Assembly: GCA_028551475.1 (NCBI GenBank)
Contig: CM052359.1
Coordinates: 26,475,583-26,539,582, forward strand
DNA from: Casuarina equisetifolia
Lineage: Eukaryota > Streptophyta > Magnoliopsida > Fagales > Casuarinaceae
DNA: 64,000 nt
Reading direction: 5' to 3'
Below are positions 14,301 to 27,300 of this stretch, in pieces. Under the pieces are notes generated by a model that was given only the letters and a program-made list of their open reading frames with translations, was not told where the DNA came from and made no database searches. A program made the position numbers and the translations under genes. Each line of letters begins with the position of its first letter. Position 1 is the first letter of the stretch.

Positions 14301-17300
14301 GAAGTTACATGCAGGTTATTTAAATTATCTTAGACCAGCCTTCTAATCTTGACTATATTTTATCCTCTAACTTCATTTATGTTGTCAAGTAACGATTAGT
14401 AAACAATTGATTTTCCATCCTCTGACAGCATCCTATTAATTTGAATTTTGAGCATAATTATAAGTATAAATTCCTGTAGAAGTTTTCCCATTTACTCAGA
14501 AATGGCAAATAGACGAACAGTGAAAGGTCCTCTAATTTATGTTTATCTGTAATTAAAGAACTAAATAAGAATATTTTCTTTTAATTTTTTCTTTTTTGGT
14601 ACAAGTTTGGGCTTTTTATGCATGATTTCTGTCATATTATATTAACTGAAATAAATTAGTTGTCACTGAGCATTTTAGACCTAAGACAGAAATTCTTAGT
14701 TACTGAGCTTTCCAGACAGAAGACTGTATGCAAATTTGAAGTTCCATACATTGTCATTGAAAATTCATGCAAATTTGAAAAGAATAGTAGCTCTCTAAGT
14801 TACATAGTTTTTTGTCAGTAAGCCAAAGGGAGAACAAAGAACCGCCTTTGGTGCTAGATTAGTAGATTTGTTTTGTTTCTTACAAAAAGTGGCTCCTTAC
14901 AGCCAATGGTTTTTGATGTAATTATTTTTGAAGGTAGAAGAAGCAGTATCACTTGCAATGGCTCGAAAGCGACACCCAAGTTCATTCAAGTACAGGGTCT
15001 CAGGTGCGTTGGAATTATCAGCAGAAATTTTTTTGTTTGACATATGCATTATATATTGAGATTATCACAATGCAGAAGTTTTCCTATAGATAGACAATAT
15101 ACCTTGGACAATAAGCATGGCTTTCCTAGTAACAGTAGAGCAGGCAGGTATCTAAAATTTAGCAGTTGTTTATGCGAACAAAGAGCTCAAAGTAGTCAAC
15201 CTTTGGTCCTTTTCTCATGTATCATGAAAGATTTTCTTTTCTTTTTTTGTCTTTTTTTTTTTTTTTGGTGTGTGGTGATGAATCCCACGTGCTTGTCTCC
15301 ATTAAGAAGAAAGCAATGATACTGAATGTCTTTGTTTACTGATTTACATTACCAAAAAAGTGGCCTATAGAAAAAAGTTATATAACCGTTCCCCTAATTT
15401 GTGGGTGTAGATGAGTTGAAGCTACCAGCGGAAGGACAATTTGAAGCATTTGGTTAGTTTACACATGCCACAAATTTCACATCGAAGTTCTTTCTTAGAC
15501 ACTAACTAGAAATGTTGCATATGTTACAATCTTTTATTGTGGAATAAATGATTTTATCCCTGCTAAATGTTTCCGTGTTTATACAATCGAAGTTTCAGCC
15601 TTAATGTTCATCCTCATCCTATCAAGCATTTAAATTTAAAGAAATATTATACATTGACTAAATTACACCCAAGCTGAAAATTATAACGAACAGAAGGCTT
15701 CCTTTTACACACATTGTATAATTTATAGATAAGGAGAGCTTGACCGGGTAAAATTATTGTAAGAAAGTATTGTACTAAGGGAATCCCATTTTGGTGCCAG
15801 GTTCTATATGTTCGATTTCAAAACTTACATAATAACAAGGCAAACATGCTTGATTTCCAAATTTGAGTAAAGATGTGAAAATCGGATGGTAACTTAGGGA
15901 TAAAAGTATAGTATGTCTTTTATTTTGCTAAGTACTTTTGCTATATTGGAAAAATCTAAAACTTTCGAAGGCAAATATTGGAAGTTGGGAATCTATGATC
16001 AGATAATTGGTTCTGTTTTCAAATTGGATTTATGAAACAAGAATGTGCTAATTGCAGTAATTATGCAGATAGAAAATGTCTTTAAGGTATCCAAGGATTT
16101 GATCAGTAGGTGGCTTATGAAAACAAATTCATTGAATGAAATACAAACATTCGATTATTTATTGTGTTATCAATCCATTTATATTATTTCTTTATTATTA
16201 TTATTATTATTACAGTAAAAATTGCATTTGGCACTTGATTTTTCTACTATTTTTTACAATATATTTATGGCATGAATTTGTGGTAGCAAGTTTGCGAATC
16301 TCTTATGCTTGCTTTCAGTGCTTGTCTTTATGAACCCCAGTATTAGTAGAATGTTTCTCTTGGGAGTCTAGAACTCTTTGGTTATGTGAATAATTCATGA
16401 GTTTTATGTTTGCTCGCAGACCTAAGTCCAGATGAAAGCAAAGATGTCTTGTTTAAGCAGGTATGATGACAACTTTTTTGTATGTCAATTATCTTATCGC
16501 TCTCCGTTGTTATGTGCGGTTTCCTCATTAAGTTAGCATCATCGGAAGAAAACTTGAGACTTTCCTCACTGCAAGCTTTAGTTTTAGCCAGTTTCTAGTA
16601 GTACAATGTTGGATAATAACTAAGAAATTTGTGTTTAGAGTAGGTACTATTAGCATTATATGGAACATAGCACATGCAAATTAGACTTCTTAGATCACAT
16701 GTTTGATAGCAAACAAGGCCTCTGGGAAACAAATGGGATTCGATTTGGCTTTAATACTACCAAATTTTTGGCTATTAAACTTAGATATAAACATTGATGC
16801 AATTTGGTTATAGGTACTACGGTTTTTGGTACAAGTTGATCAAAGTTTGATGGCTACCAATCTAATGGTGGGCATATCTGCTAATTTGATATTTGCAGTG
16901 ATGTACATATCACATTATAGAAATTGTGACAATATCTTCATGAAATTTTTTTGTATCTCAGCCATTAGAGGCCCTAAAACTCTTGCCCCTAATTAGTACT
17001 TATCAGGTTAACTAGATGTAACTCAATAAACAAGTCATAGTGAGAAACACATCCATTCCAAGATCAATACTAATTTTGCTTAAGGAGAAAAGCATGGTTA
17101 CATCAGAAAAACTCCCTATCTATATAATGTAAATGATATACCATTCCTCAAGGAAATATAAGTCTTCTAAATCTCACATATTAACTTATAGACTAACTAT
17201 GCACTTAGAAAATCATGTTAGATCATCCATCCCTATTCAGCTGTCAATACTCATGATCCATCTTGTTCAATGATATCTACACTATAGTGTGACATACATA

Positions 17301-18675
17301 ATGCAACATTATTCAAATTTTTACCATATGTAAAGGAGAACTATCACTCGCATTAATGAGAAATTATATCTTTTTAACTATATAGAACAATCAAGTGTGG
17401 AAAAGAGTTTATGCAAAGTATTATAATTTTAGTATTGAACTTCTCGCTCAAAAGGTACTCCAAAAAAATATAGGTGCAATCTCCTTAACTTTAGAAACCT
17501 TAAATATATTCAAAAGTGAGCCAATTTATAATATGCTTTGGAACCTTAAGAGTAAAGCTTAGAAATACCTAGTTCACGAGGTGGTAGTTACCCAAAGAAG
17601 TGAGTAGTTGACCAATTCTAAACACACAACCGATCCAATTTAACCTAGCTTTATACAATGTCTCCTTGGTGATAAAATACCCTTTTAAATGATGAAAACA
17701 ACCCATTGTAGATGATATTTTTAGCCCATGTTGATTAACTTTTCTCCATAACTGTGAGGAACCTAATTGCAACAAGATATACTATGGCGTGCAATGAGGA
17801 CCTGGAAGTATGAGCCTAATCAGCTGAAGTTTGTTGTAGTGATGACATAGCCCACGTGGTTGTATTAGAACAAGATCATACAAGTAATAAATGAAATATT
17901 AAGGGAAAAGGCGACTATCTTAATATTTTATGGAACAAGCAGCGAGAAAGGAGTACAAAATATGTAAATCTTGAACAGGCAATGTTCTGCATTCATATTT
18001 TTCGGTTCATTAAGGAAGAATCTATCAGAACTATTAGCAGGAGGTTTTCATATACTTTGAGTTGCTCCTGACGACATCTTTTTGCGTTGCATGGCATCTT
18101 GGATGCTTGCTTCCTGTGTTCGTGTAGGCCTGGCTTACATATTTCTGGAGGCGAGCAAGAAAGCATGGGCTGGAAAAGGATGTAGCAGAGGAGCGATTGC
18201 AGTTCTGGGTCAACCACAATACGAAGTCAGCCACTTCACATGATGCAGTTGATGGTACTCTTTTCTCCCTCTTGTTCAGTGGGTTGCTTGATGATGTAAT
18301 TTTCGAGTCTTCAGACTAAGTCAGATGCTTTCCACCCACACAATCCCAATCTGAAATTTACATGCTCTTTCTTTATGAACAGCATATCAATGCCAAATAT
18401 GAACGTCTTAAAGAATAAGAAAATGACATATGTTTGAAATAAACCCCAACTTCTCATTTCAAATTTTTCTAACACGAAACATGAAGTACAGATATAGATA
18501 TTTTGAGCTCCAAATTTTGGGTTACTTTATAATGCTTGGCTCCCGTGCATGAACAGTTGAGCGTGGCCTTACAGAACTCAGGAAGCTCGGCATCGAAACC
18601 CAACTATGGGTAGAATCTCGCAAGTGGCTTGAGCAAGAATCCACCTCCAAACCACTGGGTCAATCTGACTTCTGA
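8332..18675 (+). CDS. SCD2: SCD2-like coiled-coil protein (stomatal cytokinesis defective 2 family)
   Basis: Seventeen exons: 8332-8625, 9129-9490, 9909-9981, 10167-10208, 10446-10508, 10963-11012, 11103-11130, 12096-12167, 12292-12402, 12486-12546, 13532-13639, 13818-13939, 14934-15003, 15411-15452, 16420-16460, 18128-18254, 18557-18675. Total 1785 bases, 594 residues. Residues 1-220 are a disordered Ser/Arg/Pro region with [14 protein letters not shown], the [15 protein letters not shown] block and repeated PSSARS motifs. Residues about 240-360 form a long coiled coil ([20 protein letters not shown]). Then comes the conserved C-terminal part ([41 protein letters not shown]). Length and layout match Arabidopsis SCD2, which acts with the DENN protein SCD1 and with the exocyst and RabE in clathrin-linked trafficking, cytokinesis and cell expansion. 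The intron after exon 6 uses a GC donor. Family firm; which paralogue is unknown. Confidence 0.93.
11013..11102 (+). other. GC-AG intron in the SCD2-like gene
   Basis: Exon 6 ends LLEARLLS-type sequence ...TTGAGCAG and is followed by GCAAGC, not GT. The acceptor is CCTCAG before AAAGGAGG. This junction restores AGA-AAG-GAG (SRKEAAL), which matches the family, and keeps the frame. No GT donor nearby gives the same result. The intron is only about 90 bases. Confidence 0.85.
13081..13220. repeat. Tandem duplication of a 70-bp unit in an SCD2-like intron
   Basis: Two adjacent copies, about 13081-13150 and 13151-13220, share AATAGCTGTGACCA, ATAAAC and TGCTGAAAACTTGT, with scattered substitutions. 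Both are within the intron between exons 10 and 11. Confidence 0.85.
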
Positions 18676-19004
18676 TGCCCAGTTTAACCTTACTGGAATT
18701 ATGACTTCTATGTTCATTTAGATAGTCAAATGAGATAGCGTTATCTAGGCCACATACCACTGATTATCCCAGAGAGTTTATTATATAAAATCTCCACATT
18801 CATTTTACTTACGAATATTTGCATGAGATTTCTTGTGAGGATGATAAAACTTTCCTTTCTTCTTCTTTTTCTTAATAAAAAAAAAAGTAAGAAAGAAAGA
18901 AAAATGAAGAAGACTGCACTCTTTGTAGATGGCAAATCTGATTAAGAACTTGTTACACTTGCTCCTTAGTGTTAAAGAATTTCTAATGTCTTGTCACGAT
19001 CTTT

Positions 19005-19350
19005 AACTATTATGTCAAAATTTTTACAATTAATAGCTAATTAAAGATCATTTTATTTAAATATCAATACCAACCCGAATTTTGATAAGCCCAAAACTAT
19101 CATCATCCAAGTTTCATTCCCATAATCATAACTATCACCGCACTTCTGAGCTGATGTCTTTGCGCTGCCTTTTGTGACATCCCTAAGTAGCCCTTTTCAC
19201 ATATTGCCCCATCTTTGGCTCAAACTTAATATATTGGACTAGTTTTATTACCATTTATTATAATCCTCAACTATTACGCTAAAAATCATAAAACTAATAA
19301 CTAGCCAAGATTATTCCATTTTAATATTATTACCAACCTAGGCTCTCATA
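19005..19350. repeat. Diverged direct repeat, copies about 250 bp apart
   Basis: A segment at about 19005-19085 (TTAACTATTATG, AATTAATAGCTA, AATATCAATACCAACC) recurs in diverged form at about 19265-19350 (TCAACTATTACG, AACTAATAACTAG, AATATTATTACCAACC). It is probably an old mobile-element or duplication remnant. The boundaries are approximate. Confidence 0.55.
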
Positions 19351-19419
19351 AACTTGAGGCCGTTATGTTCCAAGTTCCAATCCTACCATTATAATTTGTC
19401 GACACAGTTTAGGTTTAAA

Positions 19420-19591
19420 TAACGTCCAAGATTAAAATGTTATCATCCTAAGAAAATAAATTTAGAGATTTGATCACATATACACATTTTTAAAAATTAT
19501 CTAAATAACACTCAAGATTAAAATGCTATCATCCTAAAAAAAAAAATTTAGAGATTTGATCACATATACACATTTCTAAAAATTATCTAAA
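19420..19591. repeat. Tandem duplication, unit about 86 bp
   Basis: Two adjacent copies share CAAGATTAAAATG, TATCATCCTAA, TTTAGAGATTTGATCACATA, TACACATTT and AAAAATTATCTAAAT. Divergence is low, so the duplication is fairly recent. Confidence 0.88.
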
Positions 19592-20159
19592 TTTTGTGGA
19601 AGACAAAGATTCAGGGGCGTCCACCACTCCCATTGAACAACTTTCTCAATTGAACATAATAAACCAGTTTGTTTTTATTTATACCTTCTCATCATCCAAT
19701 AATAATACAAAATTTTTCTTTTATATAACACAATATTTGGAACCATTTAATGCAAATGTTTTATTTATAATGATGGCCATTATGCACCACAATATCCTGA
19801 AGAGGAAAAAGTTGTAAGAAATCTCAGACCAGGAAAACATGTTAAAAATGGTATAACTATTTTTACATTATCTAAATAATGGTATGTTTTATCTTCGATT
19901 ATTTTATTTAATTATTATTTTAAAATGGAACATAAGAAACGATAAAAGGAGTATTCTGTTACTTTTCCCTGAAAATGGGCAGCCATTTCTGAAAATCGAA
20001 CGAATTGGAATCACTGGTAGTATCGCCCATTGGAGACGTGCCACGTGCTCGGGCCTACCACCCTTATGCGATTTTACTATTTACGGCCCCGAAAGATGGG
20101 TAGGTGGATGAAGGAAGAGTCTAGAACAACACCGTTGGGCCAGTGGCATTACATTCGCC

Positions 20160-21378
20160 CTTCACTCCTTGTCCGCTTCCATAATAGCAGTCAAGCTACA
20201 TAAGCTCCCCCTGAGCCAGATTATTCGGCGGTGCTCTTATTCTTTCTATCTCAACTCAGTCGGTGTGGGGTGTTCTGAGGTGAGCTTCGCTTTGGTATCA
20301 TTTGATCATGACAAAAATCTCTCGTTTGCTTTTTTTTTTTTCTCTTCATTTCTTCTGCTATTTAGCTTGATTTCCTTTGATCTTGAAGATCCGCCGTTTG
20401 TCATACGCGCAATCCTTTCTTTTTTTTTTTTTTCCTTATTACTGTTTCTATTTGGTCATTAGTAGTTGTGGTTTTTTGTGATCGCCACTGAACGCATCTG
20501 TTCCTGCGTTGAGTGGGTAGATAGGTGATACTTGAGAATCTTTTTTGTTATCTGCATTTTAAGTTTGATCTTCTTGGATTTTTACAATATTTTTTGGTGG
20601 GATGTTGAGGTCTTAGAAATTAAGAGAAATGTGTGGATAGTCTTATTTTGACTTTAAGATCAGCTGCATCTGCTTCATCCTCTTTGTCCAGCAAAGTTTA
20701 GTTGTCTGGCAGCTTTGAGTGTGGATTGAAATAGAAGTTTGATGGATAAAGAGACCTAAATATGACCTCATATCAGTGTGTTTTTTACCCTAGCTGCGGT
20801 TTTCGGAAGGAAAAGAAACCTGTATTGAGCTCAATTTGGCTACATTGTTATATTTTCGAAGTTTAATTCTTTAACGATTTCATTGGATTGTGGTACTGGC
20901 TTTGTATGTATCTCTGCTCATTCTAATTTTTGGTTGTTTAGATTATGTGAAGGCAAGTTGCTTCTTTAAGCCAGATATGCAGTGTACATATTAGATAGCT
21001 TAAAGAAAATGTAAACAAAAGTTTGGATTTGATAACCAGTTTCTTCTCCTTGGAGAAAAGGTTTTTTGCAAAGGAGAAATCATAGGTAAAAGAGTTACAC
21101 CCCAGGTTACCCTCATTTAGTGCGGCTTTGTTGTGAGATTTTGGGAAGGCATCTGACCTTTTCAGTTATCTGAATGTAACCGAAAACTATTTTAGATTCC
21201 AATTCCTGTAATGGGAATGTCTTTGACCAATTCTACTGTTTTATCTAACTCTAGAAGGATCTGCTTATTGGTCATATTGCATTCCCATATGTAGTCTGTT
21301 ATTCTTCTCCTCTTTTTTTGAGGTTTTCTTACTTATCTATAGTTCTAATTAGCTGTTCTATTTAGATCACATAGAACA
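20160..21378 (+). promoter_or_regulatory. CSD1 5' leader with intron
   Basis: The non-coding first exon ends at 20279 (TTCTGAG) with donor GTGAGC. The intron runs 20280-21365, and the second exon starts at 21366 (ATCACATAG) 13 bases before the ATG. The donor and the TATTTAG acceptor are good consensus matches. The first-exon start near 20160 is a guess from base composition. Plant Cu/Zn SOD genes commonly carry such a leader intron. Confidence 0.75.
20265..21371 (+). promoter_or_regulatory. Putative miR398 target site split by the leader intron
   Basis: After splicing, exon 1 ending GTGGGGTGTTCTGAG (20265-20279) is joined to ATCACA (21366-21371). The 21-base result closely resembles the known miR398 site in plant CSD1 mRNAs (core GGGG, then CTGAG, then TCACA or ACACA). 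Against the miR398b/c complement I count five differing positions, one of which would be a G:U pair. The centre of the seed-facing half matches. The genomic DNA alone contains no contiguous site. Confidence 0.75.
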
Positions 21379-23373
21379 ATGGTGAAGGCTGTGGCTGTTG
21401 TCTCCGGCAGTGAGAGTGTCAAAGGGACTATCAATTTCACTCAGGAAGCTGATGGTAACTTCGAAAATCCTGTCTGAAAATACAGGAAATGTAGATTTGC
21501 TATTTTTTCGATTAAATTAATTATTTGTCTCAAAAACTTTTCAGGCCCAACTACTGTAACTGGAAGTATTTCTGGCCTCAAGCCTGGGCTCCATGGATTC
21601 CACGTCCATGCGCTTGGGGATACAACAAATGGTTGCATGTCAACTGGTATAGTTGAAAGACCATCATTTTTGGTTCTTTATATCTATGGCATTCAGGAGA
21701 GAAGCCGAGTAAACCCTCTTTACGCTAATTAATGTTTCCTTCTCTTTTCGTTTGTGATCTATCTGTTCGCAGGACCACATTTCAATCCTGCTGGCAAAGA
21801 GCATGGTGCTCCTGAGGATGAGAATCGTCATGCTGGTGATCTGGGAAATGTTACTGTTGGTGATGATGGTATGTGTTGTATTTACCTCTGCAGTTGTAAG
21901 TTTATTTTTTAAGGAATTCACATTATTTGAATATTATGTTTCTTTCTTTTTACTAAACAATGGTTTTTGGTAGTCAGTTTCACTGATAAGAAGGCTTGAG
22001 ATGGAGATTTATTTTTACAACTGTTGGGACTAACACCAGTTTTTTCCTTGTGATACAGGCACTGCTAGTTTCACAATAATTGACAATCAGGTTTGCCTCA
22101 TCTCTCTTTTTTCCTCTAAAGTGTTCTTCAGATTCTTTTACTCATATGTTTAGATATTTGCAGATTCCCCTTACTGGACCACATTCTATTGTTGGGAGGG
22201 CTGTTGTAGTCCATGCTGATCCAGATGATCTTGGCAAGGGTAATTTCACACCTTTGCGTCTCTCTGTTTATGTCGTTTTTTGGTACTTTTTATCTTCTTG
22301 ATAACCATTGGTCTATTGACCCAGCTATTGGAGGCTTAGAATGAGTCAATGATCAATGCTATTGTTTTTTTATGAATTTCGTTTTCCATGAGTAAACAAG
22401 AAGTACAAGTAGGTGTTTTATTCTTGTTCTGGGGTATAAGTGCTACTTTAAGCTAGAGTCTTGCACAATATTAGAAGTTTGAGATTTCAATATCCACTGT
22501 TGAGTTATTAAATGCTGAAATAATGGTTTAATGCAAGTTTTTGACTTGCGCCAGAAACAAGCACGTATTGGAAACGGGTCCATTGTATCTAATGGGGAGT
22601 AGCTAATGCTTCCGGCTAATCCTTGATGACTTGACTTGAATCATGTGAATCATTTTCTGGTATCATCAATTTGTAATAGAAGTTATTTCTGAAGTCCATT
22701 TGACCTTTCTATCTCACTGGGTTTGAGATAGGGATGTTTAATGGTCAATATCTGATTGGTACAAATTTTCATGCCGTCTTATGTTGCTGGCTGGAAATAA
22801 TTTCCTTGTGGTCTTGCGGTGGATAAGTAGTTGACATGATAGGTTGCTGTCATTTATGTAAGTTCAATTTTGCCTGCATTTCTTGCCTTATCTAATTGTT
22901 TTGTGTGACCAGGTGGACACGAACTCAGCAAAAGCACTGGAAATGCTGGTGGCCGAGTAGCGTGTGGTATGTTAATTTGCCAGAACACATTGAAACAACA
23001 TCAAAGCATGTTCTAAAAATTGTCCTATGTTACCGAATTGTTGGATGCTGTAGTAGCTAATGGTACTTGTTTTAGTATTTCCAGAGATGATGACTTATTA
23101 AACTAATAACTTTTTATTCAACTAATAAGCATGTTTCATTTATTCAACTAATTACTTTTTATAGATGTTCTCAGTCCAAGGTGATTGGGAAAATGCCCTG
23201 TACAATTTTCGTTGAAATTGATAATTTCTTATGAGAAAGATTTCTAGTTGTACCCAATGCTTACTGCATCTCCTAGGCAAAAAGCAACATGTGTTGTGTC
23301 TACTAAGCCTACTGTGTTTCTTACAAATTAATCTCTTGGTATTTTGGCAGGTGTAATCGGTCTCCAAGGATGA
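21379..23373 (+). CDS. CSD1: Cytosolic Cu/Zn superoxide dismutase
   Basis: Seven coding exons: 21379-21454, 21545-21646, 21773-21868, 22059-22090, 22164-22239, 22913-22966, 23351-23373. Total 459 bases, 152 residues, the standard length for the cytosolic plant enzyme. It converts superoxide to oxygen and hydrogen peroxide. Copper and zinc ligands are all present: His45, His47, His62, His70, His79, Asp82, His119. The Cys56-Cys145 disulfide pair and the active-site Arg142 are also present. The signatures GFHVHALGD and [16 protein letters not shown] are intact. There is no chloroplast transit peptide and the end lacks a peroxisomal tripeptide, so it should be cytosolic. A leader intron and a split miR398-type site lie upstream. 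It converges with the NHX gene, the two stop codons being about 970 bases apart. Confidence 0.98.
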
Positions 23374-24346
23374 AGAGCCCCTCCCAATGTCTGCGCGTTC
23401 AGTAGAACGCATGTCGTGCTCCTATGAGTGTAAGGTCGTGACGAGAAGTCATCTGAATAAATTAGAGCTTTTTTTTGCCTTTGTCCCATATGCTATATGC
23501 TCTGGATCTTAGGTTGGGCTTCTTGTTGCTGTAATACTTTTGTCAGCAGTAATATACATAAGTTTTTCTTTGGCCTAAATTTTCTTAAGCTTAACCTACT
23601 CTGCCAGATGACGTGACTTTATAAGGGCATGGATGAATGCCCGTGCAACTTGTTCAGAACATTTACCGTGTGCTTTGAGAACTAGTTAGACTTGTTGAAA
23701 ATAGACTACCATTGGGCCGTCTGAGCCAGATGGTACATGCTCCAATCCTTGGTTTTGCCAAATATTATCTAAGCACGTATCAAGTTGGTTTTTCTGTGGC
23801 ATGATTTGGTGAAAGAAAATGAGCGTGTAGGTGAAGGAAAAAAGATTCGCACTACCAAAGATTGTAGTAAAAATATCAATGATCAAAACTGGCTAGAAGT
23901 CAAGGAAGAAGAAATTGGTCCCAAATCAGGAAGATGCGTAAATTGGTTACTGCAAGAGCAGAGACTTAGTGTTGCCAAAACCAAACAAAGGAGATGTAAA
24001 TCGAGAACGATACAGAAACACGATTAAGGAGGGTAGGCATTACAATATATCAAACCCTAAGATCTAACTGTCACAAAAATACTTGCCCCGTTAATGAGGA
24101 AATATAGCAATAAGATACCAATCAAAAAGACGAAAGGAAAAAAGGCAAGCCCCTTCCAACCAACGCTTGGGCACTGGGGCAAACGCATTCCTCTATACCT
24201 AGTACATGGCAATTTCAGCCTTATGGTACACAGCCTTCTTGCTAGACGGTTTAGCACATGAAATATTCTACAAGATGGTTCAAATGTACGTGGTGCCTGA
24301 TTCTTCAGAAGATTAGATAAAATTTACAGATATTGTACATTTTGCT
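23374..24346. other. Convergent 3' region between CSD1 and NHX
   Basis: This holds the 3' UTRs of both genes, which point at each other. A few open frames of 60-80 codons (for example plus strand 23785-24027) show no family resemblance. No gene is supported. Confidence 0.65.
23456..23461 (+). terminator. Poly(A) signal for CSD1 (AATAAA)
   Basis: A canonical AATAAA 83 bases after the stop codon, followed by a T-rich stretch. This is a likely near-upstream element; plant signals are loose, so other sites may be used. Confidence 0.5.
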
Positions 24347-27300
24347 TCATTGTCCTTGATGGAAACTACGTTCGGTTGGGGATCCAGGAACGAAAGGAAC
24401 AAAACCCCGGCCACCAAATACCGGGCGCATGAAGGCATCGTCAAACTTACGCCAATAGCGATGAACAGTATGTGTAGGAGTGGACCAGAGGTCACGTATG
24501 CTGCTTGGCCGGTGAACGGAAGGGTCACCAAGGTCAGCCTCGGAATCCTGCGCGTCTCCAAGCAGGGGCACTATGATTGATTTTGGAGTTGATGAATCTG
24601 ACAGCACCATACTAGTTGTTTGTTTTGATTGGGGCAGCAGGAACCTTATAAGAGGTTTAGTCATCAAACCAAACACCTGACCACAATCAAACTTGGAGGG
24701 TGATTACCATTATCAAGAAAATTGACATTCAATGTATAAAAATCTTTCAGCAGGAACTATCTACCATCTATACCATAGGACAGAACCTTTAAATCTGATT
24801 TACAGAACTACCACAAAAACCATTCCATTTGGAGAAAACTTAGACATGGAAGAAGCACCCGTCTGTGCAGCTTTGAGTTAAATGGAACAGATATATTCTT
24901 CATAGACTGGGACGGTTAACCAACTTAACAGCTACAACGTAGATAGCAAGCATTAATTCCTCAACTCCTCTTTTCACTGTAACTCTAGTAGCTAATTCCT
25001 AGGAAAAGTATAACGCTTGGCCTATCAAGAGAATCGGGCTAGTTTAACTACCTGAAATTTTGACTACATAAATAAATGTGAACCTCAATGGGGAGCCATA
25101 TTCACCATTTAAAATATTAGAGAAGCAGAAAAAATAGCAAGCAACCGGTCATTGTTAGAAAACCCTTCAAATATTGTGAAAACAACTTCTCAAGTAACAA
25201 ATAGGAAGGAGATGTCTCACCACAGTGCTGACAAGAACAACAGTTATGGTGCTCGTGATCATGATTGCATTTGCTCGCAATTGAGTGTGTCCTCCCCTTG
25301 TGAACTGCATTTAAAACATTAGAAGTTTTACCGAGTAATTTCATTTCCACTAACTTCTCTCTCACACACACAGAGATACAATATTTTCCGTAAGTTCCAG
25401 CAGAAATTTTTTTTCTTAAGAATTTGTCTCCTCCACTACTTGAAATCCATAGGTCTTTTGGTCCCAAGAAACGAATATCATGTCCACATCTTACCTGGTT
25501 ATAAGCAAGAGCCATAGACACAGCACCTCTCATGAGACCAGCCCACCATATGATAACCTACGACAAGAAAGATGCTGGCTGATTTGGTGGATCAATAACA
25601 TAGGAACCAAAAAGAATTATGTTACTACTGTGACAGAAACATACTTGCTGCCTGAGGTTGAGTTTCTCGTTTGGAGATTTTTTTGTCAAGTTGATTATCA
25701 ATGATAAGGGGAATACAAAAGCTGCTCTTCCAACCATAATCAGAGCTAGCAGTATTGAACTCACTGCAACTGATGTTCCAGGACTGCAAAAAGGAAAAAT
25801 CAAGTATCACATCTACAGTAGCAAACTGCATTTTGGTGAGACAGCTATGCCACAAATTTTGGCAGAAAAGTACACCTAAGTGACTGATAGCTACAAGTTG
25901 CAATATGTAAAGAACTCAGAACGATAAGTGGTATGCACAAGAATATAGATATACCTGTCACTGACAAATCTCCACTTCTCAATGTCCAAGGCATCCATTC
26001 CAACATAAAGGAAGATAAAAATCTCAGCAACAAATGAGAGAGTTGCAAAGGCATGCCTGCAATAATTGGTAGGCAAAACCGAAGCATTAGCTATATGAAA
26101 AATTGATCTATGTTCTGCATTTGAAAAATATGATTGAATAGCTTGATAACTTCTAAGACGCACTTGGTAGTAATTCTTGAACTCTCAGTTACGTTGTGCC
26201 ATGTGTAATGAGACATCACAATCCCACAAAAGAATACAGTGAGAATGCCACTCAAATAGAACAACTGCAGAGCAGATCGATGTATTGCCATCTTAGTTAT
26301 ATGAGTAGTAATTAGTAAAACATCAAATCATAGAGCAATTAGAAGTCTTACTTCAGCCAACATATAGGAAAGGTATGCCATGAGTATCATAAGAGCAACT
26401 TCACGATCCGTAGAGTGCCTAAATCATGTCAAAAATACATTATTAGATTAATCCCAGCACATAATTATTAAACATTCTTTCTCTGGGAGGATTGGCGATT
26501 TCGGAACCAAATCAGGAGACAAACTTATAAAATCAGCACCACCAGTAATCTTCACCAAGAAGATATTCTCCATCATCTCCAATTTCATTTATCATTTAAC
26601 TCAACCTCTTATCCAACTAATTCACACCAAAAAAAAAAGGCACCTTGTAAGTCAGATCAGATCACTTTCAACAGGGGAAAATCATTTGTCTGATATAAAG
26701 ACCTAACAAAGCACCTTCGTATTATGAGCCTTGGTCCATTTTTGGTTTGATATCATAGCTAATAGAAGACTGACATCCGATAGTAGCAAATGCAGCTAAA
26801 TTTGATCTTTACAATTGTGAGAACATACCGGCCAAAATAAAGCTTTTTGATGACATAAGCGCTAAGCAGCCCAGTCTGCAGTAGTAAAGAGATACATCTT
26901 AGCAAATATGACAACACATTGGTATAAAGCAAACAAGTGTGTAAGAGAGAGCCAGAGAGAGAGAGAGAGCCTACCATCACCCCTAACACTGTACTTGTGA
27001 GAAACAGATAAAGGAAGTTGCCAATAAAATGTAAGGCAATTCTGGAGTCAATATGAGTGAGGTCAAAGCTCTGAATCGCATTGAAAAGCACCACTGATGT
27101 AGCGTCATTTACAACACCCTCCCCAAATACAAGACTGTAGAGTAAAGGTGTCTCATCTTGATTTAACACCTGCACCATATTACACAAGAAATGTTCACTT
27201 TTGAAGGAAAGGTACCATGTCTATTTGAAGACACTGCTAAAATGTTGGTGTCTGCCAAACCTGCAATGTGCATACAGAATCTGTTGCGGCAAATATTGCA

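Larger units (their letters stand above)
18676..20159. other. Spacer between SCD2-like and CSD1 with old local duplications
   Basis: It holds the SCD2-like 3' UTR (first few hundred bases), AT-rich DNA with two kinds of local repeat (listed separately), and the CSD1 promoter. From about 20020 the DNA becomes more GC-rich and includes CCACGTGC, a G-box-like core, at about 20040. No coding region is visible. Confidence 0.6.

Noticed and set aside
26759..27187. 142-codon minus-strand frame as a separate gene
   Set aside because: It is NHX exon 6 extended into flanking introns on both sides.
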